Shown here: piece by piece, positions 62,633 to 64,000 of the stretch
How the letters are laid out: every line of letters begins with the position of its first letter
Numbering within the stretch: position 1 is the first letter of the stretch
Source of the DNA: Pseudomonas denitrificans (nom. rej.)
Lineage (GTDB): Bacteria > Pseudomonadota > Gammaproteobacteria > Pseudomonadales > Pseudomonadaceae
NCBI RefSeq assembly: GCF_008807415.1
Contig: NZ_CP043626.1
Coordinates: 4,030,001-4,094,000, forward strand
DNA: 64,000 nt
Reading direction: 5' to 3'
Notes under the pieces: generated by a model
What the model was told of the DNA's origin: nothing
The model's database searches: none
What the model saw: only the letters and a program-made list of their open reading frames with translations
Program-made: the position numbers and the translations under genes

Positions 62633-63399
62633 TGCGCAGCCTGCGCGCCTGGCTGCGCGTCGCCCGCCTGCTGTCATTGCTGCTGGTGGGCCTCGCGCTG
62701 GCCAGCTTCGTCAGCCTGCTGGAGCGCCTGCCCGGCGACCGCATGCCCCTGCGCCAACGCCTGACGCGCTGGTTCCTGGCGCGCCTGTCCGGTGCCCTGC
62801 CCTTCCAATTGCAGGTTCACGGCGAGCTGCCACGGCAGCCGATGCTGTGGGTCTCCAACCATGTGTCGTGGGTCGATATCCCGCTGCTGGGCGGGCTGCT
62901 GCCGCTGACCTTCCTGTCCAAGGCCGAAGTGCGCCAGTGGCCGCTGGCCGGCTGGCTGGCGGAGAAGGCCGGCACGCTGTTCATTCGCCGTGGCTCAGGC
63001 GATGCACGGATGATCAATGCGCAGTTGGCCACGCACCTGTCGCGCGGCCGTTCGCTGCTGGTCTTCCCCGAAGGCACCACCACCGATGGCACGGGCCTGC
63101 GCACCTTCCACGGCCGCCTGATGGCCAGCGCCATCGAAGCCGGCGTGCCGGTGCAGCCGGTAGCGCTGCGCTACCGCCGCAACGACCAGGCGTGCGAACT
63201 GGCGCCCTTCATCGGTGACGACGATCTGGTCAGCCACCTGAAGCGCCTGTTCGACCATGATCGGGGCGTCGTGGAGATTCACCTGCTGCCGGCGCTGTCC
63301 AGCGCCCACCAGGACCGCAACCTGCTGGCGAAGCAGGCGCACGCCGCGATTCAGGCAGTGGTGTGTGAGGTTCAGGAAGAATCGGCCATCGCGGCCTGA
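62632..63399 (+). CDS. olsA: Ornithine lipid synthesis O-acyltransferase (OlsA)
   Basis: OlsA adds the second acyl chain to lyso-ornithine lipid. The 255-residue protein has an N-terminal membrane segment and the PlsC-type motifs NHVSWVD (HX4D) near residue 77 and FPEGTTTDG near 145, plus FIRRGSGDARMINAQLATHL between them. It shares one base of its start with the olsB stop. Ornithine lipids replace phospholipids in phosphate limitation in Pseudomonas. Confidence 0.9.
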   Translation: MRSLRAWLRVARLLSLLLVGLALASFVSLLERLPGDRMPLRQRLTRWFLARLSGALPFQLQVHGELPRQPMLWVSNHVSWVDIPLLGGLLPLTFLSKAEVRQWPLAGWLAEKAGTLFIRRGSGDARMINAQLATHLSRGRSLLVFPEGTTTDGTGLRTFHGRLMASAIEAGVPVQPVALRYRRNDQACELAPFIGDDDLVSHLKRLFDHDRGVVEIHLLPALSSAHQDRNLLAKQAHAAIQAVVCEVQEESAIAA

Positions 63400-63430
63400 G
63401 GCCTGCCAGGAAAGCGACAGGAAAGACGAA

Positions 63431-63475
63431 GTGGGTTTGGAGCCCGCCGTAACCTACGGCCGACGGGTTCCCACT
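63431..63475. terminator. Hairpin after olsA
   Basis: A nested inverted repeat: GTGGG...CCCAC outside, AGCCCG...CGGGTT and CCGT/ACGG inside, between the olsA stop and the convergent universal stress gene. No T tract; a Rho-assisted or transcript-stabilising structure. Confidence 0.4.
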
Positions 63476-63551
63476 CTGACGAAACGGCTTTCAAACTGCG
63501 CCGGGCGGCACCCTCGAGCCACCCGACGCAACCTGAAAACAGTCTCCAGGC

Positions 63552-63573
63552 GCCGGAGGCTCAAGCCTCCGGC
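63552..63573. terminator. Palindrome over the stop codon of the universal stress gene
   Basis: Perfect 10-bp arms GCCGGAGGCT and AGCCTCCGGC with a 2-nt loop, spanning the stop codon and last codons of the minus-strand gene. Likely a 3'-end structure for that transcript. Confidence 0.4.
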
Positions 63574-64000
63574 GGCACGACCAGGATGTCACAATCCAGT
63601 TCGCGCAGAGCGTAGTCGGCAACACTGCCGATCAGGGCACGCTTGATCCCACCCATACCCCGAGTACCCATGACCAGCAGATCGGGCCGATGCTTGTCGA
63701 CCATCCGCTGCAACACGTTGCCCGGCAGCCCGACGGCCACCAGTTGTTCGTCGATGCGTTCTTCCAGATGGCGCTCGTGGAGGAACTTCTTCAGCTCGTC
63801 CACCGCCTGGCGGGATTCGCTGCCGACGAATTCGTCGATGCGCTCCTCGCTCACTCCGGAGTACTGCATCATGCCCTTGGCCAGTGGGCTGAAGGCGTAG
63901 ACGCCCCGGCGCACGGCGCCTTCAAGCAAGCCCAGCTCATCGGCCACTTCCACTGCGTGAGCCGAGGCCGGCGAAGTATCGAGGGCGATCAGCAGGTCGC
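63561..64000 (-). CDS. Universal stress protein, C-terminal part (runs off window)
   Basis: The frame is open to base 64000, so the N-terminus is outside the window; about 146 residues are seen. It carries DLLIALDTSPASAHAVEVAD, then RPDLLVMGTRGMGGIKRALI, GSVADYALRELDCDILVVPP, the ATP-binding G-x(2)-G-x(9)-G-S pattern of the Usp family. Order relative to olsBA matches my memory of PA4352. A single domain is visible, but the missing part could hold another. Confidence 0.87.
   Translation of the reverse strand, partial: DLLIALDTSPASAHAVEVADELGLLEGAVRRGVYAFSPLAKGMMQYSGVSEERIDEFVGSESRQAVDELKKFLHERHLEERIDEQLVAVGLPGNVLQRMVDKHRPDLLVMGTRGMGGIKRALIGSVADYALRELDCDILVVPPEA

Overview
The window looks like a Pseudomonas chromosome. 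It is GC-rich, carries the genus-typical H-NS analogue MvaT next to sbcB, and its first 22 kb has a gene order that, as I remember it, matches P. aeruginosa PAO1 from about PA4313 to PA4333 (flippase-like protein, purU, mvaT, sbcB, the RDD/SpoIIM/DUF4129/DUF4350/MoxR/DUF58 operon, PilZ protein, lipoproteins, universal stress protein, pykA, crotonase, ferredoxin-type reductase, GGDEF protein, class I fumarase). The right end (olsB, olsA, universal stress protein) also matches the PAO1 order near PA4350-PA4352. The roughly 38 kb between them differ from the PAO1 order as I remember it and look like an accessory catabolic, efflux and stress block. A non-aeruginosa species is likely; I cannot name it from sequence alone.

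Layout. 1-22 kb: conserved backbone. 22-23.5 kb: small exported protein, ribbon-helix-helix protein, DJ-1/PfpI protein. 23.5-32.8 kb: a sugar-acid-type catabolic block on the minus strand (porin, LysR regulator, AldA-like aldehyde dehydrogenase, MFS transporter, enolase-superfamily dehydratase, GMC oxidoreductase) with a second, paralogous LysR gene divergent from the porin. 32.8-40.8 kb: a candidate small RNA, a SlyB-like lipoprotein, and a six-gene minus-strand run made of two small exported proteins, an RND efflux system (adaptor, pump, outer-membrane channel) and, 4 nt after the channel gene, a small protein resembling RsmN/CsrA RNA-binding regulators. 41.0-45.7 kb: an operon for a formaldehyde-activating-enzyme (Fae) homologue, an aldo-keto reductase, a succinate-semialdehyde-dehydrogenase-like enzyme and an MFS transporter. 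45.8-49.8 kb: adiC and adiA, the arginine/agmatine acid-resistance pair. 49.9-60.7 kb: envelope and stress genes (DUF2846 lipoprotein, acetyltransferase, acyltransferase, phospholipase D-type synthase, two YceI-family proteins, LysR with a divergent drug-type MFS pump, serine hydrolase, oxygen-binding di-iron protein). 60.8-64 kb: acyl-CoA-dehydrogenase-like protein, ornithine-lipid genes olsBA, universal stress protein.

An important property of this sequence is a set of six apparent single-base losses, all in runs of C or G (RDD gene, pykA, RND pump twice, MFS transporter, Fae gene). Each breaks an otherwise intact, conserved gene, and adding one base restores family length and the expected junction. 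I read these as base-calling or assembly errors rather than decay. One of them creates a false Fae/aldo-keto reductase fusion. No tRNA, rRNA, CRISPR array, insertion sequence or phage gene was seen. Three intergenic stretches hold elaborate palindromic repeats, one with two exact DnaA-box-like 9-mers.
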